A model generated the notes under the pieces. That model did no database searches, was not told where the DNA came from, and saw nothing but the letters and a program-made list of their open reading frames with translations. From Prillingera fragicola (Eukaryota > Basidiomycota > Tremellomycetes > Trichosporonales > Trichosporonaceae): 64,000 bases of DNA. Below, piece after piece: positions 10,304 to 22,515 of the stretch (positions within the stretch are counted from its first letter, which is position 1; each line of letters begins with the position of its first letter). A program made the position numbers and the translations under genes. The stretch covers positions 310,001 to 374,000 of the forward strand of contig BEDY01000006.1 in assembly GCA_002335605.1 (NCBI GenBank), in the 5' to 3' direction.

Positions 10304-13139
10304 ATGGCAGACCCGCCACGCGTCGCAGCGCAGGCCTCTCCACTCTCCCCAGTCCCAGTGCCAGCGACGCGCGCAACGGTCTCCCCCCGCTCGTCCATCT
10401 CCAGCGGCACCGCACCCCTCGCCATCTCCACTTCCGTCGTCAACAATGCACCGCCATTGTCCCCGCTTCCTCCATCGGCGCAGCCAGCCAAGCCCATCCC
10501 CCCGCTCCTCGCACATGGTGTCCCCATGTTCAAGGTGTCTAGTAAGAAGATCAAGCCCGTGATTGTGCAGGTCGGGCCCAAGGAAATTACCTGGCCATCG
10601 CTCAAGGGTGGCAAAGGTGCGTTGCACGCGTACAGCTATGAGTGTAGCTGACAGATGCGACCAACGCCTTTCTTCTCACCACACTCGTCGCTGTACACTG
10701 TGTCGACTCGAACTGTGTGCCCGTCTCAACTTGTGGCTCTCACTCACTTTACCGGCTTCGGCTCGGTACGGCTCTTTCCTCCCCTGCACACGCCCTCGCA
10801 CTGCGTTCTCTTTGCCGCCGAAACACGCACTCGCACGCGCGACTCTGCCTTCTTTCCCGACAACCCACATACGCACTGACCGAATTTCCCATTGCAGTGG
10901 AGATCAAGGCAATCCGCGAGCTCCGTCTCGGCCACTCGCCTACTGACGAATACGATGGCGCGCGATGGATCACCATTGTGTACGTGCGCGACAAGCAGTG
11001 GAAGGTCGTGCACTTTATAGCGCACACAGACGACGTGTACGCGCTCTGGGTCAAGACGCTGCGCGACCTAGTGTCGGCCAGTGCCGATCGGCTGATCCCT
11101 GGAGCGCATGACGATGCCCTCGGCGGGCCTGGGTGTGGTGGTGATGTCAGCGGCAGCAATGGTGCTGCTGGGCCAAAGCCTCCCGCGGTCGATCCTGACT
11201 CACTGCTTATCCGTCAGCTATGGCCGACTGGGGTGCAAATGATCGACAGGTCGACTGCCGCGAGCTTGTGTTCCCAGCTCGGCGTGGTCGTGTCCAAGGA
11301 GACACTGGCAGCGTATGCCGTGAGTACTCTTTAAGCCAGCTAGGCTGATGACTAGGCACCTCTGGACATTACTTCGTTTAGGCGGCTCGTGCGCCACTGT
11401 CAGACCCGCCCAGAGCTCGAGGAGATTCACAAGTCCATGGGAGGAGACATGACGCGCGAGACGGTGTCACTGTTCTTGCGCAACACGCAGGGGGAAGGAG
11501 AGGGTGCGCTGCTTGGTCACGAGCAGACACCCCAAGATCTTGTGTTTGCGCGATATGCCGACGCAAAGTCTGGGCTGTGGACTGCCGAGTCGATTGCCTC
11601 GTTCCTCGCGTCACCCGATAATGTCCCTTACACCAAGCAGGACCTCACGCGGCCACTGCCAGAGTACTATATCGCTAGCAGCCACAACACGTACCTCGTG
11701 GCCGACCAGTGGCGAGGAACTAGCACTGTAGAGGGATACGTCCGTGTACTGCTGGCAGGGTGTCGCTGTGTAGAGAGTGAGTGGGCCTGGTCGAACATGG
11801 CTGACGGATAGTCGACTGCCACAATGGCGATACAGAGCCGATCGTCTACCACGCCAACACCATTACGTCGAGCGTGTCAGTCCGGGACGTGCTCCAGGTG
11901 ATAAAGAAATACGCCTTTATAGCGTCACCGTACCCCGTTGTGGTATCGCTGGAGAACCGTTGCTCGGTCGAGCAGTCGGATAAACTAGCCATAATCATCG
12001 ACGAAGTCCTGGGGGATGTGCTGGTTAAGGAACGCCTTGATATGGACGGCATTCCTAGTCCGGAGGATCTCAAGGGCCGTATCCTTGTCAAAGCCAAGGC
12101 AGCACCGCCTCCCAAGCCATCAAGACAGTCCTCTTCGACCCTGTCGACTTCGCCAACTCTGGACTCGAGTGAGTCGACGACAACCGAGTCCGACTCGTCT
12201 CTTGTGCGGCTAGCCCGACGGTTGTCCATGTCGACGCCGCGATCTGAGCGTGTCAAGACTGAGCCTCGCTCCAAGACTTCGCCCCCAGGATTCTCGCAGC
12301 TGCTCTGCGAGCTGCCGGTCTACACTGCAGGTGTCAAGTACCGTGGCTTCTCAAAGCTGGTGACGTATGAGCCGCACCACATGTTTTCCGTGTCGGAGAG
12401 CACGGCCAACCGTATCCTGCGAGAAGACCAGACGGCCGACTGGATCAAGCACAATTACACGCATCTGACGCGCGTCTATCCCAAGGGCGTGCGTCTGACG
12501 TCTTCAAACTTTGATCCGACCCCGTACTGGGCTGTGGGGTGCCAGATGGTGGCCATCAACTACCAGACGTTTGACGAGGGCTCGACGAGCAACCACGCAC
12601 TGTTCCACGCCGGCGGATACGTGCTCAAGCCCGACATTCTGCGGTACAAGGTGCCGAACGCTCTGCCAATGCAAAAATTCCGCGTCAAGTTCCGCATCAT
12701 CTCAGCACAGCGCCTCCCGCCCACAGCCGATTTGTACGTCAAGGGCACCATCAATGGCGACATGAGCCGCACCAAGACCAGCCACGGAATCTCTATAGCT
12801 CCGCGATGGGGCGAGGAGCTGAGCTGGGTTGTCGATGCAAACCCGGCGTTGCTTGGTCTGGTCTTTATCACCATCGAGATCAAGGCGCGCTCGGATGGGA
12901 TCGAGCTCAAGACCAAGCCTCCGCTCGCACAGTGGACGCGCTCCTTGGCCGACGCAGGTCGGGGGTACAGGTACCTGTCGCTCGAGGACCAGCACAGGTC
13001 AAAGTACCTGTTTGCCACGTTGTTTGTCAAGATTGACGTCACGCCCTTGTCCCCGCCGCCGCCGTCGGGATCCGCGGCGAGTAGCCCCAGGAGCATACCT
13101 ACGCCTGTCCCGCTCATGGCGAATGTGAGGAGGATCTAA
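10304..13139 (+). CDS. PLC1: Phosphoinositide-specific phospholipase C
   Basis: Hydrolyses PIP2 to IP3 and diacylglycerol. A Pro/Ser-rich N-terminus precedes a PH-like region (VEIKAIRELRLGHS, WITIVYVRDKQWKVVHFIA), then an EF-hand-like helical region (LVRHCQTRPELEEIH). The X box holds YIASSHNTYL and, after an intron, EPIVYHANTITSS with the two catalytic His, and VVSLENRC. A Ser/Thr-rich X-Y linker lies near 12120-12270. The Y box holds LPVYTAGVKYRGFSK and SNFDPTPYWAVGCQMVAINY. A C2 domain (RVKFRIISAQRLPPTADLYV) ends the protein. Introns lie at ~10618-10651, ~10712-10896 (unusually long), ~11324-11356 and ~11778-11834. The start ATG sits in aaaaATGGC. Confidence 0.95.
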
Positions 13140-13921
13140 TGACGGAAAAGTACGAGTTGTTGTCCTTGTGTATAGACTGTAGATGTACGATTCCATGAAA
13201 GACACGTTGAACGAGTTGGCGGGCGAGAGACACTAAGAACTGAAAGTTCAGAAATCCTGGTTTATGATGAGAGTTGAGTAGAACAAATGACAGTGTACCC
13301 AAACCTGATGCAGCAACTGAGCGTCTGCTGTTCGCATTCACTCACGGCGTCAGCGTCAGCCGCAATTAATAATAATAATAAAATAATGCGGACTCTCCTT
13401 TCGTGACTCTTGCGTGAACAGTACAACGTCCGTGTATCTCCAGATGATAGGGGAACACCAGAGTGGCTATCTTCCTGGAAGCTGGAGGACAGCCGGCTAC
13501 CCAACCGTGATTCTTCAGCAAAAGACTCGTTCTCCTTGAGAACCACACAAAGCTCAAAATTCTTCCCGGTCATTGGAACCCATGTCTAGCCCGGATAAAG
13601 CAAAGTGTCGAGTCGCATTTGGATCCCTGGGCCGATAGAATGGACAAGGAGAAACTGTGTATGCATACAGTACCATCATGGGACAGTGCTAGAGTATTTG
13701 CGCCGAGGGCTATGCAAAGTCATTACAGCAGGAGAAGCAGTGGTGGTAGAGTGCTTCTGTACTGTGGTGGTGCCTGGCGGAACCCACGGCGCACATCGCC
13801 GACCAAGATAAGTGAACGGCGGATAGTCACGCGTCCCGGATGTCTTTCTCTTCTTCACTCTTTCTCATCATCACTACCTCACATCCATTGCTGGCACATA
13901 CACCTCGACTCCAGCCACGCA
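13140..13921. other. Intergenic, 782 bases
   Basis: It separates PLC1 from the first F-box gene and contains an AT-rich TAA microsatellite at 13365-13387. Several short frames exist but none has splice or homology support. Confidence 0.55.
13365..13387. repeat. TAA microsatellite
   Basis: Short run of TAA/AAT units in an otherwise GC-rich region, within the PLC1 3' flank. Confidence 0.7.
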
Positions 13922-15838
13922 ATGGCAACAGCACAGGGCACTGCACAACCGCCAGTGTCCCTGCACGACGACGTGCTGCTCGTCGTGTTCGATTACTTAC
14001 AGCCCATCGACCTCGCAGCTTGCGCCCACACTTGCCGCGCATGGCGAGATGCTGTCCAGCGCAGTCGCCAATGGGGCGCAGTGTGGGAATCTCTGGATGC
14101 AGGAAGGGATGCACTTGAGGCAGCGTCAGCGACCACACCGACCCACGAGGAGGCGTTTGCGCTTTGTAAGCTCCACACCTCGCTTGCCCACTAACCATCC
14201 CAGGCATATCCCACTTTTCTCTCCAGCGCGCATGGAAACAGGGGCGGTATGCTGTTCGCTGGACACCACTCGACACAACACGTGAAGAGGCTCCCTGCCT
14301 ACTGCCTCCTTATCGCGGAGAGGTGGCATACACGGTGGATATGAGTGACGCGGACAAGCAAGCCCGCCGACTTCCTCGCCCCACCTCCCTTACGTTTCTC
14401 GACCGCGCCCTCGTCGAACAGCACACCTCGGAACGGCTTCCTGGGGTCGACTCAGATGCGCCGCGTCTCTTTGCAGTGCACGGCCTCGGGCACGTGCTTC
14501 TCACGGTCCACCAGTGCCTGCTCGACTATCCTGACGACGACGCCGACGAGCGCGAGGTGTGCAGGTGTGTGCACGTCTGGGTGCGAAAGGGAGTGCATGC
14601 CGCTTGGCCTGCACCGGTGCGGATGCGGACAAGGCATGTGTCCAAGCAGCCTGCGGTGGCTGGGTTCGCCTTGCTTGCGCACTTTCAGCACGTCACGGCG
14701 CCAATGGCGCACATCGGCGTATCGTTGAGTGGAGGCCGGCTGTTGTTGACCGATGATTCGTTTGTGAACCGCCGCATATCGTTGCGTACATTGGATTTGA
14801 AGACGCACAAGGCTGCACGAAACGATATGGCTAGTGGCATAGGCTCTTACACCGATGTGTGGACGGCGTTCGTGGTGAGTATCAACGCGGTGCCGCTGTG
14901 CGTTGCTGACCAGTAGTCTGGCTCCACTTCCGACACCGAGTTTGTCTTCTTGGGTGGCGAGAACCGTCTCGGCGTCCTCTCATCACCCCCACGAGTCGGT
15001 GTGGTCACAATGTTTCGCGGCTGGGATGCAGCCGATCCACCATGGTGTTTCCGCCTGCCCGATGCCCGCGCAAACGACCCGCGTCGTGTTGCCCTCACCG
15101 CAACACGCTTCATCCCCGATCCCTTCTTCCTCGCCACACGCATCACACCTGTCGGGCCACATCTCCTTCTCGAATCACTCACCTACCTCGCCGTTTTGCA
15201 TGATTACGCGCCGCTCCTCCGAAAACTACAAGCAGAGAACGCCGCTGCCAACAAGGAACGGTTCGCGGAGACACCGCCAGGCCCATCACACCCCACAAAG
15301 GCTGACCTCATCGAGCACGCCGAGCTCCTCCAGCGTCACATGGTCATCTTCTACCCCGAGTCCCGCCCCTTCAAGGTTGTAAGCCACGACTCGCTCTTTG
15401 CCGTCTGCACAGTGAGTCCCCTCCGATTGCTGAAACACAACTGACAAACCAGCAAAACGGCATCCACGTTATCGACGCCAACGACATCCCCCGTCCGTCA
15501 CACGCACCCCCACTGCTGTCCTCTCTCGTCCTCCCGGGCGCTCGCACAATTCAACCCCGCCGGCGGATCCAGTTCGCCATGGGCGCCGCGGCGCTGTACG
15601 AGGTCGTCGACACGCACAAGGCGGGTGGAGCACATCCCTACGTGCCCGACCTGGACACGAGTGCGAGGTGTAAGTGGTCTTTGGGTTACAGAGCGGCGCT
15701 GACAAAGCAGATGCCCTGCGCGTGTACGCCTTCTCGCCCGCGCTCCCCCGGGCTGAGCCTGAACCCGAAGTTGTGTCGAAGAAGAGGAAACGAGACGAGG
15801 TGCAGCCCCCGCGCGGCGCGTTTATCATGGTTCCTTGA
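13922..15838 (+). CDS. F-box protein, copy A of a convergent paralogue pair
   Basis: The N-terminus carries an F-box, VSLHDDVLLVVFDYLQPIDL followed by ACAHTCRAWRDAVQRS, the Skp1-binding module of SCF ubiquitin ligases. The remaining ~480 residues have no recognised repeat (no WD40 or LRR) and include HGLGHVLLTVHQCLLDY, CVHVWVRKG and FALLAHFQHV. The C-terminus holds a basic KKRKRDE motif, a candidate nuclear signal. Five exons: introns near 14166-14203, 14875-14916, 15411-15453 and 15671-15710, all with GT-AG ends. Copy B (15929-17885) shares most of the landmarks and at least two intron positions (after FALC/LFSLC and after FAVCT). Substrate unknown. Confidence 0.8.
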
Positions 15839-15928
15839 TTGTAGGACATCGCTCTCGGTTTGTATTGTCAAATCATCACATTATGCATGGCTCGGTTACT
15901 CATCCCACGCGTTGACGGGGACGCTGGA

Positions 15929-17885
15929 TCAACATCCCGCCTGGAGCTGGCTCGGCGCATCCGGCGAGAACACGAGACTCTTGAGCGCGAACCGCTCCGC
16001 CGACCCGTGCTCCTGGGTAACAATCTCGTAAACGCCCCGCCCCTCCATCGCAAACTGTGTGCGATTCGGCTCCATGACCCTCTTTCCCGGAATGACAAGC
16101 ACGCTGAGATCGGGCTTGGCAAAGTCCTCTGCTAGGGCGGCTGTGAGCTGGTCCGCGTCCATGACGTGCACGGCGTTTTCCTGCGTGTTAGCTGTGGGTG
16201 TTGCGGGGGACATACGGTGCAGACCGCGAAACGGGAGCCGTGCGAGACAATCTCCGAAGCAGTGTATGGTTCTGGTCGTACAATGACAATGGTGTTTGGG
16301 CCGTCGAAGGGGAGGTCGATCAGTGTCGCTTCGTCGTCATCGTCTGTGACTGATGTTGCTGTATCGAAGCCATCTGACGACTCTGAAGCAGGTGTCCCTG
16401 GGCCTGCAGCGCCCTCGGACCTCTCCTCGCCGTCGGGGACAGGACTGTTATATCCCAAGAGGGAGTGCTTGGGAAGCACGATAATGTGATGGTCGCAGTC
16501 GATCACGACCGACCTGCCCGCGGAGATGGCACTGCCGTCAGCTGCGTCGCGCCAAGGACCTACCGGCGGGGAATGATCTCCTTCATGTCGTCGGGCGTGT
16601 CGAGCAGCTGCTTGAACTCGGCGCGAGGAAGCGCTGTGAGGTAGGGATTATTGCCTGTGCATGGCACCTCTGGCAGCTGGAACACTGCACAGGGGCCTTC
16701 AGCCACCGAGATGGCTGTGTGGCCAAAGTACATTCCAGTCACTGCCACGTCTGGTCTGTAGACGCACAAGGCATACATTGGGGGAAGTGGCTCGACAATG
16801 TGCTTGTCAAGAAAGGTAATGTGCTGCTCATGTCAGCAAGCGTTCACAACCAATACTCACAGTGCCCCGGAAGTATCCCGCATGCCCAGCGTTGACCACT
16901 TTGTGATCCCTCTTGTGCGTGATGAGATCAATGTTCTCGACATGAAACTCGTTCTGATACCGAGCAGCGATTGAAATAGTCGGCGTTGGCTCCAGATACA
17001 GATACAAACCCATCATGTTCAGTTCGCCACGCAGATGTTGCAAATGCGCCAGAAGCGTAAAGCCTCTGAGCGGCGGATCTCCAGCGTCGTGAGCCACGTC
17101 GGAAGCTATGCCCAACTCTTCAAGCACCGTGGTGCGCACCCAGATATGTACACAGTTGCACTCGCTCCCGTACCCGCCGTCCTCCATGGGGCACCGCTGA
17201 ACAACAAGAAGAACGAGTCCGAGCCCACGAACGATGCGCAGCTCGGGCCGATCCCTTCCGCTCGTATTGCTCTTGTCCAGCCCGTCGACAATCTCGTGCG
17301 TGCGCCGGTCGACGAGGACGAATCGCTGCAGCCCATACTGCGCTAGGGGGTCCATGTTGCCTACTTTGCGGTAGGCTACGATGTTGTCGCCAGCGCAGGC
17401 CAGACTCGACACTGACCACTCGTCTATAAGACGGGGCAGCTTCGTCCATACCTCTGTGAAGCGTCCTCTTGCCCATGCGCCTTGCAGCGAGTAGTATGCC
17501 ATGCCTACTGTTAGCTCTGCACTGGGAAGAAACACTCACAAAGAGAGAACAGAGCATCCAAGTCCTTCTCAAATATAGTCAGACCTTTCAGGGGCCGTGA
17601 CAATGAGGACGCTTCCTGGTTTGCTACGGCTGCCCGCTGCAACTGTCGAGTGGGCACTACGCCCGCTCCACTCTCTCGTCGAAGTCGCATCAAAGGATCA
17701 AGCTCCAGGCCATCCCAAATATCACCCCAGTGATGGTAGCCTTTAACAAGGCCGCGCCATTGACGTGAAACAGCCGAGGCGGCGGCGAGGTCTTACAGGG
17801 AAAGGTTGTCGAGGAGCTCGAGGATGCAGTCGTCGTTGAGCACTGGCAGTGGACGCGCTTGGACAGTATGCGGAGACACGCTCAT
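15929..17885 (-). CDS. F-box protein, copy B of the pair, with an in-frame stop in the F-box
   Basis: Paralogue of the neighbouring + strand gene, tail-to-tail. From ATG 17883-17885 the frame reads MSVSPHTVQARPLPVLNDD then CILELLDNLSL, a TAA stop, then DLAAASAVSRQWRGLVKGY. The F-box is intact on both sides of the stop. Downstream exons are open and correctly spliced: LFSLCMAYYSLQGAWARGRF, RGLGLVLLVVQRCPMEDG, CVHIWVRT, FTLLAHLQHLRGELNMMG, then SRFAVCT joined to ENAVHVMDAD, ending ...SQLQAGC. The stop lies at ~17794-17796 and overlaps a donor-like GTAAGA. Either the gene is recently broken, translation starts further down and makes a protein without the F-box, or the base is a sequence error. 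I treat it as a gene of doubtful function. Confidence 0.65.
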
Positions 17886-18979
17886 TGCGATGGCGTGAAG
17901 TACAGTGTCAAGCTCTCAACGAGGATGGATACTCGAGGAGTGGGGCTCTGTACGCGACAGAAGAGGCGACGAGTGCAGAATGTAATGTTGGTTGTTCAGT
18001 CGACCTGGTCGGGCGATCTGTCGATCATCATCATATCTCTGCCAGGAACCGGAAATGGAATGGGTTTAGAGTGGCGCATTCAACCGTAGCAGCAGGTTTG
18101 TTTGGTTCAGTGCAACGACGCTCATCATGTCTTTGACCGAGACGCCGACGACGAGCACACTTTGCTGCCGGGTCACTGCAGTCTAGAGAAGATGGCGTCG
18201 TGGGGGGTACATGGGGGAGCTAACAGAGGCATTATGCGAGAAAACGCCGAGTCCAGCCCTCCATCTCCATTCATGTCCTCGCTCCTTCTCGCTGTCCTGT
18301 TCGGATCGCTTACCCATTAAGCCGCGCATCAGCTGGCTTCACAACCTCCACAGCCAAGGAGACATTTAATGCAGCAGCATGAGCAGCCTAGCAACCATCG
18401 ACTACGTCCCCGTGGTTCCCCACCACAGCCGTGCCTGAAGTGACTCGCCTACCTTGACCCGCCCCTCTTTTGACTCGCCTACCTCCACCTTACCTGTTTG
18501 TCATTGCAGATGGGCAAGGATAGTCCTCGCACCACCTGCGTAGAGGAATGGGACGGCCGGTAGGGCCCCATATGAGCGGCTACCATCCATGATCATGTGA
18601 GCTGCTTTAGAGGCACTAGTTGGTCAACGACCTGACATCAGCCGCCACACATTGATGGAACGGCTATCAGATGTGTTTGGTTAGAAAGGCCATGAGCCTA
18701 TTTCATCTTTGATTATGGGAATTGCGGCAACCCCTGCCCTTATCGAACTGTCTGGCCCTCCTCTAGCCGCTCGGCATTGAACGCCAGACAAGGTAGTCCA
18801 CGGCCACGGGCAGTGATCCACTTTTGTTGACACAGTGCGCGGTGGAGCAATGTGTCCTCCTGCCCACCAAACCTTCGCGACCCACGCGAGGTCCCCAAGT
18901 CTCTGCAGCCCGCATATATCTCATCGACACTAAGAGTGCTCTCTCCCATCCCGTGTTCTCTTCAGCCAGGGATCTCATC
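17886..18979. other. Intergenic, about 1.1 kb
   Basis: Between the F-box copy B start and the permease start. No supported gene. The only notable signal is a pair of TGACTCGCCTACC repeats (18441 and 18471). Confidence 0.5.
18441..18483 (+). promoter_or_regulatory. Two TGACTC sites 30 bases apart upstream of an amino acid permease
   Basis: The sequence tgactcgcctacc occurs at 18441-18453 and 18471-18483. TGACTC is the core bound by Gcn4/Cpc1 bZIP regulators of amino acid starvation. The pair lies about 500 bases before the permease ATG. Confidence 0.4.
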
Positions 18980-20505
18980 ATGTCCAAGATTATCAACCAT
19001 AACGCAGACCCATACATAAACGACGCCAAGGACGAGAAAGTTGCCGACGAGTACACGCACGAGGTCATCCCTGTCGCCGAGGCCGACGACCATGATGTGT
19101 GGGGCAACATTGATGGCGATGGGCCAAACTATCGCGGCCTGGGATGGTGAGCATACTTATCATCAAATGCTGAACAAATAAAGGTTTCGCAGCGCGATCA
19201 TTATGATCAAGGTCCAAATCGGACTGGGCGTGCTCGCCATCGTGAGCCGGCTCTAGAGTGGCACTGCCTCGGCGTGCCTCGAGGTCTGGAACTGTAGCTA
19301 ACTCTGTCCAGCCAGCCAACCTGGTGACCTTTGGGCTTGGGCCCGGCATGGTAATTCTTCTTGTCGTCGGTATTATCATCACCTGGACCGACTACATTGT
19401 TGGCACGTTCAAACTCGCACACCCGGAAGTGTACACGCTGGCGGACGTGGGTATGATCCTGGGCGGCCCAATCCTGCGCGACATCCTCGGGGTCATGTAC
19501 TGGCTCTACCTCACGTTTATCGGTGGCGCTGGTCTTTTGGGATCTGCCACAGCGTTTAATGCGCTGAGCGACCACGGCGCTTGCACAGTGCTCTTTGTGT
19601 TTGTGTCTGCTGTCATCGTGTTTGCAGTCTCGTCAATCCAGACACTCGACCGCATCTCGTGGATTGCCTGGATAGGCATCACTGGTCTTATGGCAGGTAT
19701 CCTCACAGTAACCATTGCTGTTGGCGTTCAAGACCGCCCCAGTGGCGTAAGCACCGTCGGACCCTTCGACCCCGAGACTGTCGCCATCGCCCATCCTTCT
19801 TTCCAGGAAGCCTCTGCCGCCATCTCGAGTATCATTTTTTCGTACGCCGGCACCCCAGGCTTTTTTGCCATTGTCTCTGAAATGAAAGACACACGCAAGT
19901 ACACTCGCAGTCTTATGATCTGCCAAGGCTTCGTCATTGCCACCTACATGATCGTCGGCGGCGTCGTCTACCACTTTGCGGGCAAGCACGTCGCTTCCCC
20001 GGCCCTCGGCACCGCCGGCCCTCTCCTCAAGAAAGTAGCCTATGGCCTCGCTCTTCCGGGCCTCCTCGTCGGCGCGGTTCTCAACACCCACCTTCCTGCC
20101 AAGTTCCTCTTCGTCCGCCTCCTAGGCCACACCAAGCATCTCGCACACAACACCAAAACCCACTACGTCGTCTGGTTTGCCTGCGTGGCGTTCAACACGG
20201 CAGTCTCCTTTCTCGTCGCCGAGGCCATCCCCGTCTTCTCAGACCTGCTCTCCCTCATCGGCGCAGCCCTCGCCACACCGCTCAGTCTCACCGTCGAAGG
20301 CGTCATGTTCATCTACGAAGAGCGCCGCCTGCGCAACCCCCTCACCCCGGCCAAGATTGCCCTGCACATTTTCAACGGTGCCATGATTATTTTGTCACTC
20401 TTCTTCCTCGGTAGCGGCTGGTACTCGAGTGTCATTCAGATTCGGAACAGCGTCACTGGCGGTGGCACTACCAAGCCATTCTCTTGCGCTGATAACTCTG
20501 TCTAG
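18980..20505 (+). CDS. Amino acid permease, AAAP family (Mtr-like neutral amino acid transporter)
   Basis: The hydrophilic N-terminus is MSKIINHNADPYINDAKD, then WGNIDGDGPNYRGLGW. About ten to eleven hydrophobic segments follow, including IIMIKVQIGLGVLAIPANLV, PGMVILLVVGIIITWTDYIV, YWLYLTFIGGAGLLGSATAF and IIFSYAGTPGFFAIVSEMKD. The I-K-x-Q-I-G-x-G-V-L-x-I-P start of TM1 and the aromatic-rich later helices resemble the N. crassa Mtr group of neutral/aromatic amino acid transporters at the plasma membrane. Introns lie at ~19147-19183 and ~19243-19312. The ATG at 18980 precedes an acidic tail as is usual for the group. A second AAAP-type transporter lies at 48593-50481 but belongs to the AVT branch. 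Confidence 0.85.
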
Positions 20506-20754
20506 TCGTAAGCTGGCAAGGCTGGGTGCTGAGCGTAAGCAAAGAAAACCTATGTGTCAAGTAAAACGTTGTGCAAATGATAGTTGTCTTATACAGAAGT
20601 GACCGTATGAATGTTGTTGAGCAGTCCTTGCCCGCTTGATAATTGTTGGCCTTAATAATATCAATTCGCCCGTTTCAATCAAGTGTGGTAAAAATCATTG
20701 CGTACGTCCGTCCGAGTTCAACATCCTGTTGGTACATATCCATGACTCTAAGCT

Positions 20755-22515
20755 CTAAGCAGCAGTCTTCCTCTTCTTCTGCTGCTGCAACTTTTTCTTC
20801 CTCCTCGCGCGCTCAGCCTGCGCATCCGTCTTGGGTCCCTTGGGTCCCTTGGGGGTCGCAGGCTCCTGAACCTCAGCCATCTCGACCTCCTCGGTCACTT
20901 CAACTGCCACCTCGGCCGCAGGCTCCTCCTCCTCCTCCTCTTCACGCGGTCGCTTGGCCCCCTTTCCACCCTTGGCCTTGGCCTTGACCTCGCCCTTCGC
21001 CTTCCCCCCCTTGCCAGCCTTCCACTTTGGCTCGCCCTCCTGCACCCGCTCAAAGCACGAGACAAAGAACCCGTTGGTCCTGTCCTCTGGCAAACAGCGG
21101 ATGACACACTCCGCATCGTCGCCAAGCTCCTCCTCGCGGCCGCGCCGCTCCCACGTCGGCAGCACGGAGGCGCGCGGCGCCATGCGCCAACTTCCACGGC
21201 CGGCCGCGAGGGCTTTGGCGACCACGCGCTCGTCTTCCTCTGGATGGATGGAGCAGGTCGAGTACACCACGCGCTGGACGTTGGGGACTGTAGGGTCAGC
21301 TCACAGTTAAGGTCAAGGGAGCGTACGCACATCGGAAAGCGTGCTGGACCATTTGTAACTGGAACGCGGCGAGTTTCTCGAGTCGGTCCGCCTGGTCGTC
21401 GGCCTCGGCCTCGTCGCCGTCCACAAGGTAGTCAAGGCGGTTAACGATGCCCGAGCCTGAGCATGAGGGGTCGAGGAGAATACGCGTGACGAGGGGGTAG
21501 TCTGCCGGGTTGGTCTCTGTGAAATCACCCCTCGTAGCGTTGACATTCTTGCACGCCGCCGTGTCGAGCATACGGGTGAGCGTCTTGTAGCGGAGCGCAC
21601 TCTTCTCGAACGCGTGGATACTTCCGCCGTCACCCATGAGAGCACTCATCAGCGACGTCTTGTTACCCGGCGCGGCCGTTCCGTCGATACACTCTCCCTC
21701 GCCGGCAGTCCAGCCGTCCATGACAATAGCAGCGGGCATGCACGAAGCCTTGTCCTGCAACACTACTGCGCCGGCCTCGTACCACTTGTCGCCGACCCAC
21801 CAAGTCGAGCTGGGGTGGAACACGAGCAAGTAAGCCGGCATGTGCTCGTCCATAAAGTAGCCATCGGCGGGGATGGGCCACTGGGGAGAGTCGAGCAGCT
21901 TCATGCCACGCGAGGCTAGGTGGGCATGCAGAGCGGGGAGGGACCAGTCGTCGGAACGGCAGGCGTCGACGTTGGGGTTCCAACGCACGTAGCGCGCCTC
22001 GACGGCGCTGTTGGCTGCGCGGCCAAGATCGCGAACGCTCTTGGCACCGGCTTTGAGCTGCAGGCGGACCAGCTCTGCGCGGAACCGAGCCTGGTGGCGC
22101 GCAACAGCCGGCTTGGGAGGCCACTTGTCCGAGGCCTCAATCTTGCCCTTTGGTGAGAAGAGGAGATCGTGCAGGAGAACGAGGATAAGGTTCTTGGACG
22201 ACGGAGAGCCTTTGTACCGGAACGTCTCCTTTTCCAGCTTCATCAGATTGACAGATTCCAGAAGCTTGGTAAGAGTGTCACGGTCTGGGATGTCAGTCAG
22301 AGAAGTGCTAGGCGGACGCACACTTGAGCGTCTCGATGATCACTGCAGCGTCAGTACACACACGCTCGCCGTTGCTCGCAGCGCTCACAGGCCAGGATCC
22401 TCTTTGCCTCTCCAGGAGTAGCCTTAACATGGGCAGCCGCCAGCGAGCCCTTGACCGACCCCTGGTTCTTGTCGAGGTGGTCGAGCGCGAGCGCTGCCGA
22501 GCGGTAAAAGTTCAT
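20755..22515 (-). CDS. RCM1: 25S rRNA cytosine-C5 methyltransferase, NOP2/Sun family (Rcm1/NSUN5)
   Basis: Start MNFYRSAALALDHLDKNQGS. Two short introns put LALVIETLK and YRDTLTKLLESVNLMKLEK in frame. SAM-binding region: DGTAAPGNKTSLMSALMG and IHAFEKSALRYKTL. Motif IV is LLDPSCSGSGIV and motif VI is VVYSTCSIHPEEDE, giving the two Cys of the RNA m5C mechanism. The PSCSGSG form of motif IV is characteristic of Rcm1/NSUN5 rather than Nop2 or Trm4. The C-terminus is a long Lys/Glu/Ala-rich tail (KRPREEEEEEEPAAE, ARRKKKLQQQKKRKTAA), likely nucleolar. In yeast and humans the enzyme methylates one cytosine of large-subunit rRNA. An intron between CAFR and PNVQRV lies at ~21290-21330. Confidence 0.93.
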
